A stretch of 64,000 bases of DNA from Chitinophaga sp. YR573 (GTDB taxonomy: Bacteria > Bacteroidota > Bacteroidia > Chitinophagales > Chitinophagaceae): NCBI RefSeq assembly GCF_900110995.1, contig NZ_FOJF01000001.1, forward strand, positions 1,071,199 through 1,135,198. The letters are read 5' to 3'. The position numbers were made by a program, and so were the translations under genes. The notes beneath the pieces were generated by a model, which did not search any database, was not told the DNA's origin, and saw nothing but the letters and a program-made list of their open reading frames with translations. This document shows positions 44,114 through 54,315 of this stretch, in pieces; the first letter of the stretch is position 1; each line of letters opens with the position of its first letter.

Positions 44114-47100
44114 ATGAGACACCAACATCACCTACGCCGCCACCTATTAACCGGGCATGCCATGTTATGCCTTCTTGGATTTTTGTTCTTTACAAGCACA
44201 AAAGCTCAAGCTCAGAATGTTACCGATTTTACAGCCGACAACTGGACCGGCTGTGGAACTGCTTATGTGCAGTTCATGAACAAATCTACTCCTACGGGAG
44301 GAACTGCCTCCTGGGACTTTGGAGACGGAGGGGCTAAATCCACGCTGTGGAATGCCACCCGCTCTTTTAGTAAACCCGGTGTGTACGTAGTAACCCTGAC
44401 TGTTAAATTCCCTAATGGGCAAACAGGAACAGCCAGCCACACGGTTAATGTCTACAACAAGCCAACCGTAAAATTTACTACCACCCCTCTGGATGGATGT
44501 ACTCCCCTGAATGTAACTTTTACGGACCAGTCGAGCGCAGGAGATGGTACCATTTCCAGCATCAACTGGGACTTTGGGGATGGTAACGGTGCTACAGGGC
44601 CAACGGCCTCGTACACCTACAACCAGGGTATGGATATAATAGCCAGCTCGATTGTCACCAACAGCTTCGGTTGTACAAACAGTGCTGATCAGGCAATAAA
44701 AGTGAAAGCTACCCCCCAGGTAGCTTTTACCAGTAATAACCAGGGAGGATGTAAAACTCCGGTGACCGTCAACTTCACCAACAATACTACGCTGAACACT
44801 ACCACTTCTGTAGCTGTTACCTATGCATGGGATTTTGGAGATGGCAGTACCAGTGCGGATCAGAACCCTACCCACGTGTATACTACAACAGGGAAATTTA
44901 CGGTTAAACTAACTGCTACTACAGCTGATGGATGTACACAAACACTCTCTCAGGCTGATTATATACAGATCGCTACCATGCAGGCAGATTTTACCATACA
45001 GGAGAAAATCTGTAGCGGCGCTAATCTGCATTTCACTAATACCACAAAACCAGATCCTTCTTCTGCGACCTGGACATTCCCTGATGGTGATGTACAAACT
45101 ACCATCAATGCAGTAAAATCATTTCCTGCTGCCGGGGATTACGTGATTGTGATGAATGCTAATACAGTAGATGGTTGCCAGGCTACTGTTACAAGAACAA
45201 TTCATGTTACCGATCCTCCAACAGCCAGTTTCACCATATTACCCGCAACTGCCTGTACCGTACCAGTGAATGCTACATTTAATCCTGTTACAACAGGAGC
45301 CACCGCATGGCAATGGGATTTTGCAGATGGAGGTACCTCTACTTTACAAAACCCTGCTCACAAATACACGGCAGAAGGTACATATCCTGTAGTGCTGGTA
45401 GCAACCAATGCAGCAGGATGTACTGCTACAGCAAGGGATACCATCACCATTCAGAAACCAATATTAACTATTACCGGCCCAACAGCTGGTTGTGTGCCAT
45501 TGGATGCTACTTATACTCCTGTTATCGCAAGTGCAGATCCTGTTGTTAAATACGACTGGGATTTTGGAGATGGCGGAACTGCAACGACCAAAATACCTAC
45601 ACATACATTTACCACCCAGGGTAACTATACCGTAAAACTGACTATCACCACGCTGGGAGGATGTACACAAACTGCTACCCTGGCTGTGAGAGTAGGTGTG
45701 CCTGTAATTGTGGATTTTACCGTTGATAAAACCAGTGGATGTCAGCCTACTGTCTTCAACTTTACCAATAAATCAGTACCTGCCGGAGACGAATGGACCT
45801 GGCTGTTTGAAGAGAACAACGGCGCTGTGGGTGGCTCTGCACTGGAGAATCCACCGTATGTATTTGCTACTACCGGTAAACATGATGTAACACTGATTGT
45901 TACCAATAATGGGTGTACACAGCAACTCACAAAAACAGACTACATTGAAATCTTCCCGCCGGCAGCTAATTTTATTGTAATGGCGCCGGATTGTGCGAAC
46001 ATCTTACAACGTGTTTTCGTAGATCAATCTGATTTCGGCAGCAGCACCACTAAAAAATGGTTATGGGATTTTGGGGATGGCACTACTTCTACTTTGCAAT
46101 CTCCTTCTCATACTTACGCAGCAGGTGGCGTGTACACAGTAGTATTAACCGCTGATAACGGAAGCTGTCAATCCAAATTCTCTACGACAGTAAATATTAT
46201 TACAGATAAACCGGTGATCTATCCCAGCAAAACGGTGATCTGCCGTGGTGATACTATTAGCTTTGCCATGGACCCGGTACAGACTAACAACTTTAAAAGT
46301 TTTGTATGGAGCTGGGGAGATGGCAGTAGTACACCTGTAGCAGGTAATTCAAAAACAACAAATATTTATACTGTACCGGGTGTTTATACAGTAAACCTGA
46401 CGCTCACAGATATTTATAATTGTCTGCATGTTTCAGATAATGCTACTATTACTGTGAATGGTTCTGTTGCGGGTTACACAATCAATCCAAGACAGTGTAA
46501 AGATGAGCCGATCTCCTTTACAGATATTTCTACTACCCGCGCCGGTAATACGATCGTTTCATGGGTATGGGATTTCGGAGATGGCAGTGCGCCGGTTACC
46601 ATGACTACCACACCTGTGAACGTTACGCATACTTATAGTGTTATCAATGATTATCCTGTAAAACTGACGGTAACTGATAACACAGGATGTACTGATACTT
46701 ATACTGATGTTGTTCATATTGCCAACATCGTAGCCGCCTTTGGCGCCAACGATTCTATCGCTTGTCTGAAAGCGCCATTCCAGTTTACGAATTCTTCTAC
46801 AACAGATCCGCTGACTTACGCATGGACATTTGGCGATGGCGGAACAAGCACTGACAAAGAACCTTTACATACTTATAATACACCTGGAGTATACAGCATT
46901 ACACTGGATATTGTGGGCAGCACCGGTTGTACTTCTCATGCAGAGATCAAGGATTTCCTGCGTGTACCTAACCCGATAGCTGACTTCTCAGTTCCTGCTG
47001 TAGCAGCAGATGTTTGTCCGCCGGTAAAAATCCAGCTGACCAACAACTCTACTGATTATGTACGTTCTGTATGGACATTCGGAGATGGTAGTACATCTAC

Positions 47101-48988
47101 AGAAGATGATCCGTTGCATAACTATATAAGACCCGGTACTTTCCCGGTTAGCTTAACTGTTTATTCTGCCGGTGATTGCGCAAGTGATCCTGCCGGTCCG
47201 AAAAATATAACGATTGCGGGTCCTGATGGTACATTCAGCGTTACACCAGAAACAGGTTGCTGGCCACTGACGACTACCATGACAGCTGTATCTCCGAATA
47301 CACAGACATATATCTGGGATTTTGGAGATGGATATTCCGTTACAACCACTACTCCTACTTCTCCTGCTTATACATATCCTCAGGAAGGTATTTACTTCCC
47401 GGTAGTATTACTGGAAGATAACAGGGGATGTAAAGTAGCAGCGGTAGGTAATCCTAAAATAGTAGCCGATAAGATTCAGGCAGACTTCAGTACAGATGTG
47501 AGCCAGGCATGTGATGGCGGTATTGTTTTATTCACAGACAAAACCACTGGTGTATCTGTGGATATGGGATCATCTCCTTCTTTTGCATGGGATTTTGGCA
47601 TCCCCTCCCGTCCGGATAATCTGGGTACCGGCCCTACTCCCACTTTCGATTATCCAACACCAGGCACTTATACTGTAAAACTTACCAGCACCAGCGTGTA
47701 TGGTTGTGTGGACGATACCACTATGGATATTGTGATAGAGCCTAAACCAGCGGCGGAGATAATAGCTGTTGATCCTATTTGTACAGGAACAACGGTACAA
47801 CTCCAGGGACGTGATAACAAGAACCTGCCTGGTACCAAATGGGTATGGACGGTTGCAGGTAAAGATTATAATGTAACAACTCCTCCTCCTATTGTCTTTA
47901 ATAATGCGGGTAGTCAACCGGTACAACTGGTGATTACAAGCGCCAGCGGAGTATGTAGCAGTACAGATAACAAAACGGTAGACGTATCAGCATTCCCGGC
48001 GCTGAAGCCCACACCTGCTACTGCCAATATCTGTTTAGGAACCGGGGTGCAATTGCTGGCTAATTCAGATGCTGATGCCACCATCACCTGGACAGACTAT
48101 AAGATCTCAGATATACATAGTGCAAGTCCGACGGTGACTCCTGAAACAGATACTATTTATCATGTTACAGCGGTAAATGCTACTGGTTGTACAAGTAATG
48201 CAGATGTAACAATTAAAGTTTCACAGCCATTCACATTAACAGTAAGTGATGTGGAGATTTGTGAAGGAAAATCAGCACAGTTACAGGCATCGGGAGCTGC
48301 CCATTACAGCTGGTCTCCGGTAACGGGACTGAATGATGCCACAGCATCCAACCCGATTGCTAATCCTACAGTTACTACTACTTACCAGGTAACAGGTACC
48401 GGCAACGATAATTGTTTTACAGATACAAAGGATGTAGTGGTAACGGTGCGTACGTCACCGGTTGTTAATGCAGGAGAAGATGTGGAACTGCCGGTAGGAT
48501 CTTCTATACAGATAGCAGCAACGGCTAGTGCTGATGTAACCAAATACGAATGGTTCCCACCAAGCTGGCTGAGTTGCATTGACTGCCTTACACCAACTGC
48601 GACTCCAAAACAAACCACTACTTACCGTTTAACAGCTACTAACCAGTATGGCTGTATTGCTTCGGATGAGATCAATATTAAGATGGTGTGCGAATCTGGT
48701 GTAGTATTCCTGCCGAATACATTCACACCTAACGGAGATGGACAAAACGACATTTTTTATATCAGGGGTAAGGGTATTAATACGGTGAAGTCTTTCAGAA
48801 TTTATAACCGCTGGGGGCAGCTGATATTTGAAAGATCCAATTTCAATATAGAAGATCCGGCTTTCGGATGGGACGGAAAAGCCAAAGGGGTACTGGTAAA
48901 TCCTGATGTATTTATTTATGTGGCAGAATTGGTTTGTGATACCAATGAGCCATTCACACTCAAAGGAAACGTAATGCTGTTGAGATAG
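44114..48988 (+). CDS. Giant PKD-repeat surface protein with T9SS type B sorting domain
   Basis: 1624 residues. Signal peptide near residues 1-34 (ending STKAQAQN). About fifteen tandem PKD-like domains follow, ten of them with a clear WDFGDG or W-F-GDG turn and several degenerate (WTFPDGD, WLFEENN, WDFGIPS). Three Ig-like repeats precede the C-terminal gliding-motility/type B sorting domain (FLPNTFTPNGDGQNDIF, FRIYNRWGQLIFE, GWDGKAKG). The protein is expected to cross the outer membrane through T9SS and act as a surface adhesin or polysaccharide-binding fibre. The cognate PorP/SprF-like gene lies 24 bases downstream. Confidence 0.93.
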   Translation: MRHQHHLRRHLLTGHAMLCLLGFLFFTSTKAQAQNVTDFTADNWTGCGTAYVQFMNKSTPTGGTASWDFGDGGAKSTLWNATRSFSKPGVYVVTLTVKFPNGQTGTASHTVNVYNKPTVKFTTTPLDGCTPLNVTFTDQSSAGDGTISSINWDFGDGNGATGPTASYTYNQGMDIIASSIVTNSFGCTNSADQAIKVKATPQVAFTSNNQGGCKTPVTVNFTNNTTLNTTTSVAVTYAWDFGDGSTSADQNPTHVYTTTGKFTVKLTATTADGCTQTLSQADYIQIATMQADFTIQEKICSGANLHFTNTTKPDPSSATWTFPDGDVQTTINAVKSFPAAGDYVIVMNANTVDGCQATVTRTIHVTDPPTASFTILPATACTVPVNATFNPVTTGATAWQWDFADGGTSTLQNPAHKYTAEGTYPVVLVATNAAGCTATARDTITIQKPILTITGPTAGCVPLDATYTPVIASADPVVKYDWDFGDGGTATTKIPTHTFTTQGNYTVKLTITTLGGCTQTATLAVRVGVPVIVDFTVDKTSGCQPTVFNFTNKSVPAGDEWTWLFEENNGAVGGSALENPPYVFATTGKHDVTLIVTNNGCTQQLTKTDYIEIFPPAANFIVMAPDCANILQRVFVDQSDFGSSTTKKWLWDFGDGTTSTLQSPSHTYAAGGVYTVVLTADNGSCQSKFSTTVNIITDKPVIYPSKTVICRGDTISFAMDPVQTNNFKSFVWSWGDGSSTPVAGNSKTTNIYTVPGVYTVNLTLTDIYNCLHVSDNATITVNGSVAGYTINPRQCKDEPISFTDISTTRAGNTIVSWVWDFGDGSAPVTMTTTPVNVTHTYSVINDYPVKLTVTDNTGCTDTYTDVVHIANIVAAFGANDSIACLKAPFQFTNSSTTDPLTYAWTFGDGGTSTDKEPLHTYNTPGVYSITLDIVGSTGCTSHAEIKDFLRVPNPIADFSVPAVAADVCPPVKIQLTNNSTDYVRSVWTFGDGSTSTEDDPLHNYIRPGTFPVSLTVYSAGDCASDPAGPKNITIAGPDGTFSVTPETGCWPLTTTMTAVSPNTQTYIWDFGDGYSVTTTTPTSPAYTYPQEGIYFPVVLLEDNRGCKVAAVGNPKIVADKIQADFSTDVSQACDGGIVLFTDKTTGVSVDMGSSPSFAWDFGIPSRPDNLGTGPTPTFDYPTPGTYTVKLTSTSVYGCVDDTTMDIVIEPKPAAEIIAVDPICTGTTVQLQGRDNKNLPGTKWVWTVAGKDYNVTTPPPIVFNNAGSQPVQLVITSASGVCSSTDNKTVDVSAFPALKPTPATANICLGTGVQLLANSDADATITWTDYKISDIHSASPTVTPETDTIYHVTAVNATGCTSNADVTIKVSQPFTLTVSDVEICEGKSAQLQASGAAHYSWSPVTGLNDATASNPIANPTVTTTYQVTGTGNDNCFTDTKDVVVTVRTSPVVNAGEDVELPVGSSIQIAATASADVTKYEWFPPSWLSCIDCLTPTATPKQTTTYRLTATNQYGCIASDEINIKMVCESGVVFLPNTFTPNGDGQNDIFYIRGKGINTVKSFRIYNRWGQLIFERSNFNIEDPAFGWDGKAKGVLVNPDVFIYVAELVCDTNEPFTLKGNVMLLR

Positions 48989-49012
48989 CATTATCATTTA
49001 AACATTGCCGCC

Positions 49013-50044
49013 ATGAGAATGATTTGTAGAAAACTGTTATTGGCACTTAGCATCTGCAGCGTAGAGCAATTAGCAGCACAGGATATTCACCTGTCGCAGT
49101 TTGATGCGACGCCTATTTTGCGCAACCCGGCACTGATAGGTATTTTTAACGGTGACTATCGCGTACAGGCCGTTTACCGGAATCAGTGGAACAGTGTGAC
49201 GATCCCGTATCAGACGGGAGCATTGAGTGCGGAACTGAAATTCCCGGTGGGAAAGAGTGAAGATTTTGTGACCACAGGTATCCAGTTTACATACGACAGG
49301 GCAGGTACTGCCAAACTGCAATCGGTGCAGGTATTACCGGCTATTAACTATCATAAATCTCTTAGTCAGAACAGGAACATGTTCCTTTCCCTGGGTTTTA
49401 CCGGGGGTGTTGTGCAGCGTCAGTTTGATGCTACCAAGTTAACGTTCAACAACCAGTACATGAACGGGCGTTATGATGGCACACTGGCAACCGGAGAGGA
49501 AGGCCGCCTGGCATTACGTGGGTATACTTACCTGGATGCAGGCGTAGGTATGAGTTTTAACAGTACGATTGGAGAAGATGTTAACTATTTCATAGGAGCA
49601 GCTCTTTATCATTTTAACAGACCTAAAGTATCTTTTTTCAAGGATAACAGTATTACAATGGACCGGAAGATCACTTTTAATGCGGGGATTACGATCCCGG
49701 TAGATGAAAGGGTAAAGGTCATCGGGCAGTATAACGAGTTGCATATGGGCAGTTATTCTGAGTACATTGGCGGTGCGCTGGTGGGTTACAGCCTGCTGAA
49801 CCAGGGGCTGGAAAGTACTCATGCTATATATGGAGGAGTATTTATGCGCTGGAATGACGCGATCATACCTTCTTTTCGCATAGATATGGATACTTATGAA
49901 TTAGGGTTGAGTTATGATGCCAATATCTCCAAACTCAAGACGGCGAGTCAGACTTTTGGCGGATTTGAGTTATCACTGGTATTCAAAGGTTTCCTGAACA
50001 GCCGGAACAGTACATTAGAAAGCGTACATTGTCCGCGATTTTAA
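49013..50044 (+). CDS. PorP/SprF family type IX secretion-associated outer membrane protein
   Basis: 343 residues with a signal peptide (about 1-22). The N-terminal QDIHLSQFDATPILRNPALIG and YRVQAVYRNQWNSVTIPYQT are the PorP/SprF signature, followed by barrel strands. In Flavobacterium johnsoniae, export and anchoring of the SprB adhesin depends on SprF, and type B cargo genes often have such a partner next to them. It is directly downstream of the PKD giant. A second copy of the same arrangement lies at 61.6-64.0 kb. Confidence 0.92.
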   Translation: MRMICRKLLLALSICSVEQLAAQDIHLSQFDATPILRNPALIGIFNGDYRVQAVYRNQWNSVTIPYQTGALSAELKFPVGKSEDFVTTGIQFTYDRAGTAKLQSVQVLPAINYHKSLSQNRNMFLSLGFTGGVVQRQFDATKLTFNNQYMNGRYDGTLATGEEGRLALRGYTYLDAGVGMSFNSTIGEDVNYFIGAALYHFNRPKVSFFKDNSITMDRKITFNAGITIPVDERVKVIGQYNELHMGSYSEYIGGALVGYSLLNQGLESTHAIYGGVFMRWNDAIIPSFRIDMDTYELGLSYDANISKLKTASQTFGGFELSLVFKGFLNSRNSTLESVHCPRF

Positions 50045-50079
50045 ACCTTTTACATAATTAACCATCTAAAAAAACAGAT

Positions 50080-50547
50080 ATGAGCGTAACAATTGGCAGT
50101 AAGGCACCGGCATTTTCGCTGGTAAATACAGAAAAACAGAAAGTTTCTCTGGAAGATTTTAAGGGACAGAACCTGGTGATCCTGTTTTTCCCGATGGCAT
50201 TTACAAGTGTCTGCACCGCAGAACTTTGCAGCGTACGGGATAACATTTCAACGTATAATGGTTTAAATACGGCAGTAGTTGGTATTTCAGTAGATTCTCC
50301 ATTTACCCTGGGTAAGTTTAAGGAAGATCAGAAGCTGAATTTCCCTTTATTGTCTGATTTTAACAAGGAAGCGTCCCAGGCTTATGGTGCTTTTTATGAA
50401 AATTTTGTTTTAGACCTGAAAGGAGTATCCAAAAGGGCTGCTTTTATCGTAGATAAAGAAGGGATTATCAGATATGCCCAGGTTTTGGAGAGCGCTGGCG
50501 ATCAACCTGATTTTGAAGCTGTTAAGAATACCTTAGCTGGCTTATAA
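50080..50547 (+). CDS. Peroxiredoxin (AhpC/TSA, BCP/AhpE-like)
   Basis: 155 residues. Thioredoxin-fold PRX with the peroxidatic Cys in FPMAFTSVCTAELCSVRDN (Cys about 47, preceded by the P-x3-T/S-x2-C pattern) and a second Cys five residues later. GISVDSPFTLGKFKEDQKL and LLSDFNKEASQAYG are further family blocks. It reduces hydrogen peroxide or organic peroxides in the cytosol. It lies 36 bases after the PorP/SprF gene but is probably functionally unrelated. Confidence 0.92.
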   Translation: MSVTIGSKAPAFSLVNTEKQKVSLEDFKGQNLVILFFPMAFTSVCTAELCSVRDNISTYNGLNTAVVGISVDSPFTLGKFKEDQKLNFPLLSDFNKEASQAYGAFYENFVLDLKGVSKRAAFIVDKEGIIRYAQVLESAGDQPDFEAVKNTLAGL

Positions 50548-50656
50548 TAAAACCAGGTTCAAAAGCGTTAAAATTTGTACAAAACTAGTGGCATGCCATT
50601 CTATTTGGCCTGCCATTTGTTATTTTTACTATAGATATTCAGAAAGAAAAATCCGT

Positions 50657-50664
50657 TATATTTG
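50657..50664 (+). promoter_or_regulatory. Candidate -7 box of the small T9SS-tail protein gene
   Basis: TATATTTG fits TAnnTTTG, 23 bases before the ATG at 50687. Confidence 0.35.
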
Positions 50665-50686
50665 AAAAAATCTTTATCTTTATAAT

Positions 50687-51037
50687 ATGTGGAAAACCTT
50701 TACATTATTGCTAACATGCTTTATTTGTCTGATGACCTTCCAGGGGAAGGCACAGAGTAATAAACTCCCATTCACTGATGGTGGTAATAAAATCGTAAAG
50801 TTATATCCCAACCCTGCTACCAGCAGAATCAATTTTGAATTGCAACATGCTAATAACGACGAGATTTATGATCTTATTGTATTCAACTTTTTAGGAAAGC
50901 GGGTTGATCAGATAAAGAACGTGAGTTCACGTACTACAGTAGAACTGGATAATTATTATAGTGGTATATATATTTTTCAGCTACGTGACAGACAAGGTAC
51001 TCTGATAGAGTCCGGCAAATTCAACGTGGTCAAGTAG
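50687..51037 (+). CDS. Minimal T9SS type A sorting-domain protein
   Basis: 116 residues: a signal peptide (about 1-22, ending FQGKAQ) and then almost only a type A C-terminal sorting domain. VKLYPNPATSRINFELQ is the classic start of this domain, followed by FNFLGKRV, the LDNYYSGIYIFQLRD strand and the terminal GKFNVVK. Only about 10 residues separate signal peptide and domain, so there is no cargo. Such a protein could occupy the sortase/PorU route as a carrier-like or decoy substrate, or be the remnant of a larger gene. Function unknown. Confidence 0.85.
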   Translation: MWKTFTLLLTCFICLMTFQGKAQSNKLPFTDGGNKIVKLYPNPATSRINFELQHANNDEIYDLIVFNFLGKRVDQIKNVSSRTTVELDNYYSGIYIFQLRDRQGTLIESGKFNVVK

Positions 51038-51065
51038 TTTTATACTTCTTCTCTTAACATAACTA

Positions 51066-51096
51066 AACAGGGCGAATGATTATCATTCGCCCTGTT
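51066..51096. terminator. Bidirectional terminator
   Basis: ACAGGGCGAATGA pairs with TCATTCGCCCTGT, followed by CTTTTTT. It separates the convergent small T9SS-tail gene and the methyltransferase gene. Confidence 0.9.
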
Positions 51097-51101
51097 CTTT
51101 T

Positions 51102-52274
51102 TTACTGTACTTCTACTATTAAGAACTTCAGATAAGTGGTATTTTCAATATTCCACATGATAGGATGATCCTGGGCCTGGGTCTGGAAAGTGACCTGACG
51201 CAGTTTCTTTTTGGCATCTTTTGCCGCCATATCAATGATTTCCAGGAACATAGACGGTGGTACCAGGTTGGTACAGGAGGCTGTTACCAGGAACCCGCCC
51301 GGTTTCAGCAGCTTCATCCCTCTCAGGTTGATCTCTTTATAACCAGTGATGGCTTTATTGATGTTTTCCCTGCTTTTGGTAAAGGCTGGTGGATCGAGGA
51401 TCACTACATCAAACTTCTTTTCTTCCTTTGTCCACTGTTTCAGTACGTCGAAGGCGTTTACTGCCTGGAATTTACAGATGTCATCCAGTTTATTCAGCTG
51501 GGCGTTGCGACGGGCAGTGTTTACAGCATGCTCGGAGATATCCAGCCCCATTACACTTTTAGCACCATAATAACCTGCGTGGCAGGAGAAAGTACCGGTG
51601 TAACAGAATGCTTCCAGCACGTCTGCTCCTTTTACTATATTTTTTATCTCACGGCGGTTATCCTGCTGATCCAGGAAATAGCCTGTTTTCTGGCCATTTT
51701 CTATATCTACATGAAATTGCAGGCCGTTTTCCTTGATGATAATGTTGGTATCAAACGGAGCAGTGAGGAAACCTTTCTGCTGAGGCATACCTTCCAGTTC
51801 CCGAACGGGTACATCGTTACGCTCATAGATCCCTTTTGGAGAGAAGATCTTTTGCAGGGCATCCACGATGGCGCCTTTCCAGCGGTCCATCCCTAATGCC
51901 AGGGTTTGTATAACGAAGTAATCATTGAATTTATCCACTACCAGGGCGGGCATTTCATCTGCTTCCCCGAATACCAGGCGGCAGTTTTCCACATAGCCCA
52001 GTTGCTGGCGGTATTTCCAGGCTTTCAGCAGGCGGCGGTAAAAGAACTGCTCATCGATGGTTTCGTCTTTATCCCGGGTAAGCAGGCGCACCAGGATCTG
52101 TGACTGTGGATTGATATATCCCCTGCCTACAAAGAAGCCCTGATGAGTAAAAACATCTACGATATCTCCTGCATTTACATCACCGTCAATCTGCCCTACT
52201 TCATTTCCAAAGATCCAGGGATGGCCCTGCAGCACGCGGTTTTGTATCTTTTTCTTTAAAAAAACTTTAGTCAT
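51102..52274 (-). CDS. Class I SAM-dependent rRNA methyltransferase (RlmI-like)
   Basis: 390 residues from the ATG at 52274. An N-terminal PUA-like domain (HPWIFGNEVGQIDGDVNAGD) is followed by the RlmI-type linker (GFFVGRGYINPQSQILVRLL) and the SAM-binding fold (DVLEAFCYTGTFSCHAGYYGA, VMGLDIS). The catalytic-site motif is DPPAFTKSRENI. In E. coli, RlmI methylates C1962 of 23S rRNA; the same site is likely here but not certain. Confidence 0.9.
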   Translation of the reverse strand: MTKVFLKKKIQNRVLQGHPWIFGNEVGQIDGDVNAGDIVDVFTHQGFFVGRGYINPQSQILVRLLTRDKDETIDEQFFYRRLLKAWKYRQQLGYVENCRLVFGEADEMPALVVDKFNDYFVIQTLALGMDRWKGAIVDALQKIFSPKGIYERNDVPVRELEGMPQQKGFLTAPFDTNIIIKENGLQFHVDIENGQKTGYFLDQQDNRREIKNIVKGADVLEAFCYTGTFSCHAGYYGAKSVMGLDISEHAVNTARRNAQLNKLDDICKFQAVNAFDVLKQWTKEEKKFDVVILDPPAFTKSRENINKAITGYKEINLRGMKLLKPGGFLVTASCTNLVPPSMFLEIIDMAAKDAKKKLRQVTFQTQAQDHPIMWNIENTTYLKFLIVEVQ

Positions 52275-52392
52275 TATCAATGTTTCGAGGCCGCAAAGGT
52301 AAGAAAAGCTCCTCTCTGTTCCTTAGATTTGTGTCAATTTGTCTTTAAAGGGTTGGTTGGCAGGCTAATTGACTATGTGACAACATTACATC

Positions 52393-52971
52393 ATGATAGA
52401 AAACGATATTAATATGCAGACAAACGGACAGGACACCGAAAATGGTAAAGACATGCCGAATATAAATGCTGATGAGAACATGGCCGGCACCAATCACCTG
52501 AACGATGCCTTGGCTGATGAAAGTGCGCAGGAAAAAACACAACAGGAGCTTGATGAGATGAGGGATAAATATCTTCGCCTGATAGCAGAATTCGATAATT
52601 ATAAGAAACGCACTGCCAAAGAACGTGTAGAATTAATGCAAACGGCCAATAAGGAAGTAATTGTTTCCTTACTGGACGTACTGGACGATAGCGAAAGAGC
52701 AACCAAACAACTGGAAACCGCCGCAGATCTCAATGCCGTAAAAGATGGTGTCATGCTGGTTTTCAATAAGTTAAAATCAACCCTGCAAAACAAAGGCCTT
52801 AAACCTATGGAAAGTTTGCACACAGACTTTAACCCTGACCTCCACGAAGCCATTACTGAAATACCTGCTCCTTCCAAGGACTTACAGGGCAAGGTAGTGG
52901 ACGACATGCAGAAAGGTTATTATCTTAATGACAAATTGATCCGTCACGCAAGGGTGATAGTGGGGAAATAA
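52393..52971 (+). CDS. grpE: Nucleotide exchange factor GrpE
   Basis: 192 residues. A disordered acidic N-terminus is followed by the long dimer helix (ELDEMRDKYLRLIAEFDNYK), then the GrpE signature LLDVLDDSERATKQLE and the beta domain ending LRGVxxGYYLNDKLIRHARVIV in form (here KGYYLNDKLIRHARVIVGK). It exchanges nucleotide on DnaK. dnaK is not in the window; dnaJ follows 66 bases downstream. A -7-like TAGATTTG lies at 52324-52331. Confidence 0.95.
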   Translation: MIENDINMQTNGQDTENGKDMPNINADENMAGTNHLNDALADESAQEKTQQELDEMRDKYLRLIAEFDNYKKRTAKERVELMQTANKEVIVSLLDVLDDSERATKQLETAADLNAVKDGVMLVFNKLKSTLQNKGLKPMESLHTDFNPDLHEAITEIPAPSKDLQGKVVDDMQKGYYLNDKLIRHARVIVGK

Positions 52972-53037
52972 GTGACTTTCTGACAGAAATGTTTTTCATT
53001 AACCACGCCGGCATTATTGCCGGCTTTAGTGTGATAT

Positions 53038-54210
53038 ATGTCTACCAAAAGAGATTATTACGAAATACTGGCCGTTGCCAAGACTGCATCCCAGGATGAA
53101 ATTAAGAAGGCCTACCGTAAGGTAGCTATGCAATACCATCCCGACAGAAATCCTGATAATAAGGAAGCGGAAGAAAAATTCAAAGAGGCTGCTGAAGCCT
53201 ATGAAGTTTTAAGTGATGCCGATAAACGGGCACAATATGACCGTTTCGGTCATGCTGGTGTGAACGGTAACCGCGGTGGCGGCGGATACGGTGGCGGTAA
53301 CATGAACATGGATGATATCTTCTCGAACTTCGGAGACATCTTCGGGGATGATATTTTCGGTAGCTTCTTCGGTGGAAACCGCGGTGGCGGTGGTGGAGGC
53401 GGCAGACGTGCCAGGGGAACCCGTGGTTCCAACCTGCGTATCAAGATCCGTCTTACCTATGAGGAGATTGCAAAAGGTGCCAACAAGAAGATCAAAGTTA
53501 AAAAATATGTACCCTGTCAGCATTGTGGCGGACTGGGGGCTAAAGATAAAAACGCATTCCAGAATTGTGGTACATGCGGTGGTTCCGGCCAGGTAAGAAA
53601 GGTTACCCAGACTTTCCTCGGACAGATGCAGACCGTTACTACCTGCCCAACCTGTCATGGTGAAGGCCAGACCATTACCAGCAAGTGCGGACACTGTAAA
53701 GGTGAAGGCCGTATGTATGGTGAGGAAATGGTGAACATAGACATTCCGGCAGGGGTGCAGGAAGGCATGCAACTGAGCCTTAGTGGTAAAGGTAATGCTG
53801 GTGAAAGAGGCGGCGCTCCCGGAGATCTGCTTATTCTGATAGAAGAAGAGCCACATCCGGAGTTACAGCGTGACGGGCTGAATGTTGCCTATGACCTGTA
53901 CATATCCTTCTCGGATGCGGTATTCGGTACGCAGGTGGAAGTGCCTACTATCGATGGCAAGGCGAAAATCAAGATCCCACCTGGAACACAGAGCGGCAAG
54001 ATTTTCCGTCTAAAAGGAAAAGGGTTCCCTTCTGTTAACTCTTATGAGAAAGGTGATCAGTTGATACATGTGAATGTATGGACACCACAGCAGGTAAGTG
54101 CAGAAGAAAAGGCTTTCCTGGAGAAAGCGCAGTCTTCTGAGAACTTCAAGCCTAATCCCGAGAAGTCAGAGAAAGGATTCTTTGAGAAAGTAAGGGATAT
54201 TTTCAGCTGA
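53038..54210 (+). CDS. dnaJ: Chaperone protein DnaJ
   Basis: 390 residues. J domain at 1-70 with HPD in [11 protein letters not shown], a Gly-rich stretch (about 80-130), and four Cys-x2-Cys-x-Gly-x-Gly zinc motifs ([32 protein letters not shown]), then the two substrate-binding beta domains. It delivers unfolded clients to DnaK and stimulates its ATPase. Follows grpE on the same strand and ends with its own terminator. Confidence 0.97.
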   Translation: MSTKRDYYEILAVAKTASQDEIKKAYRKVAMQYHPDRNPDNKEAEEKFKEAAEAYEVLSDADKRAQYDRFGHAGVNGNRGGGGYGGGNMNMDDIFSNFGDIFGDDIFGSFFGGNRGGGGGGGRRARGTRGSNLRIKIRLTYEEIAKGANKKIKVKKYVPCQHCGGLGAKDKNAFQNCGTCGGSGQVRKVTQTFLGQMQTVTTCPTCHGEGQTITSKCGHCKGEGRMYGEEMVNIDIPAGVQEGMQLSLSGKGNAGERGGAPGDLLILIEEEPHPELQRDGLNVAYDLYISFSDAVFGTQVEVPTIDGKAKIKIPPGTQSGKIFRLKGKGFPSVNSYEKGDQLIHVNVWTPQQVSAEEKAFLEKAQSSENFKPNPEKSEKGFFEKVRDIFS

Positions 54211-54236
54211 TGATCTATTTACTGATTAATATATTA

Positions 54237-54265
54237 AACCGGCTCTTCTGAGAGTCGGTTTTTTT
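54237..54265 (+). terminator. Terminator of grpE-dnaJ
   Basis: AACCGGCTCT pairs with AGAGTCGGTT (one G-U pair), followed by seven T. Confidence 0.85.
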
Positions 54266-54272
54266 ATATTTG

Positions 54273-54309
54273 ATTTTTTGTGAGGGAGCTTCGCACCCTC
54301 ACAAAAAAT
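54273..54309. repeat. Palindrome with TTC loop
   Basis: ATTTTTTGTGAGGG pairs with CCCTCACAAAAAAT; an A-A mismatch and two more pairs close a TTC triloop. Its loop design resembles the adjacent 35-nt repeat. Confidence 0.85.
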
Positions 54310-54315
54310 TGAAGA

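Noticed and set aside
44165..44875. Minus-strand ORF of about 236 codons opposite the PKD gene
   Set aside because: It is antisense to the repetitive PKD coding sequence; its length comes from repeat composition and it matches no family.
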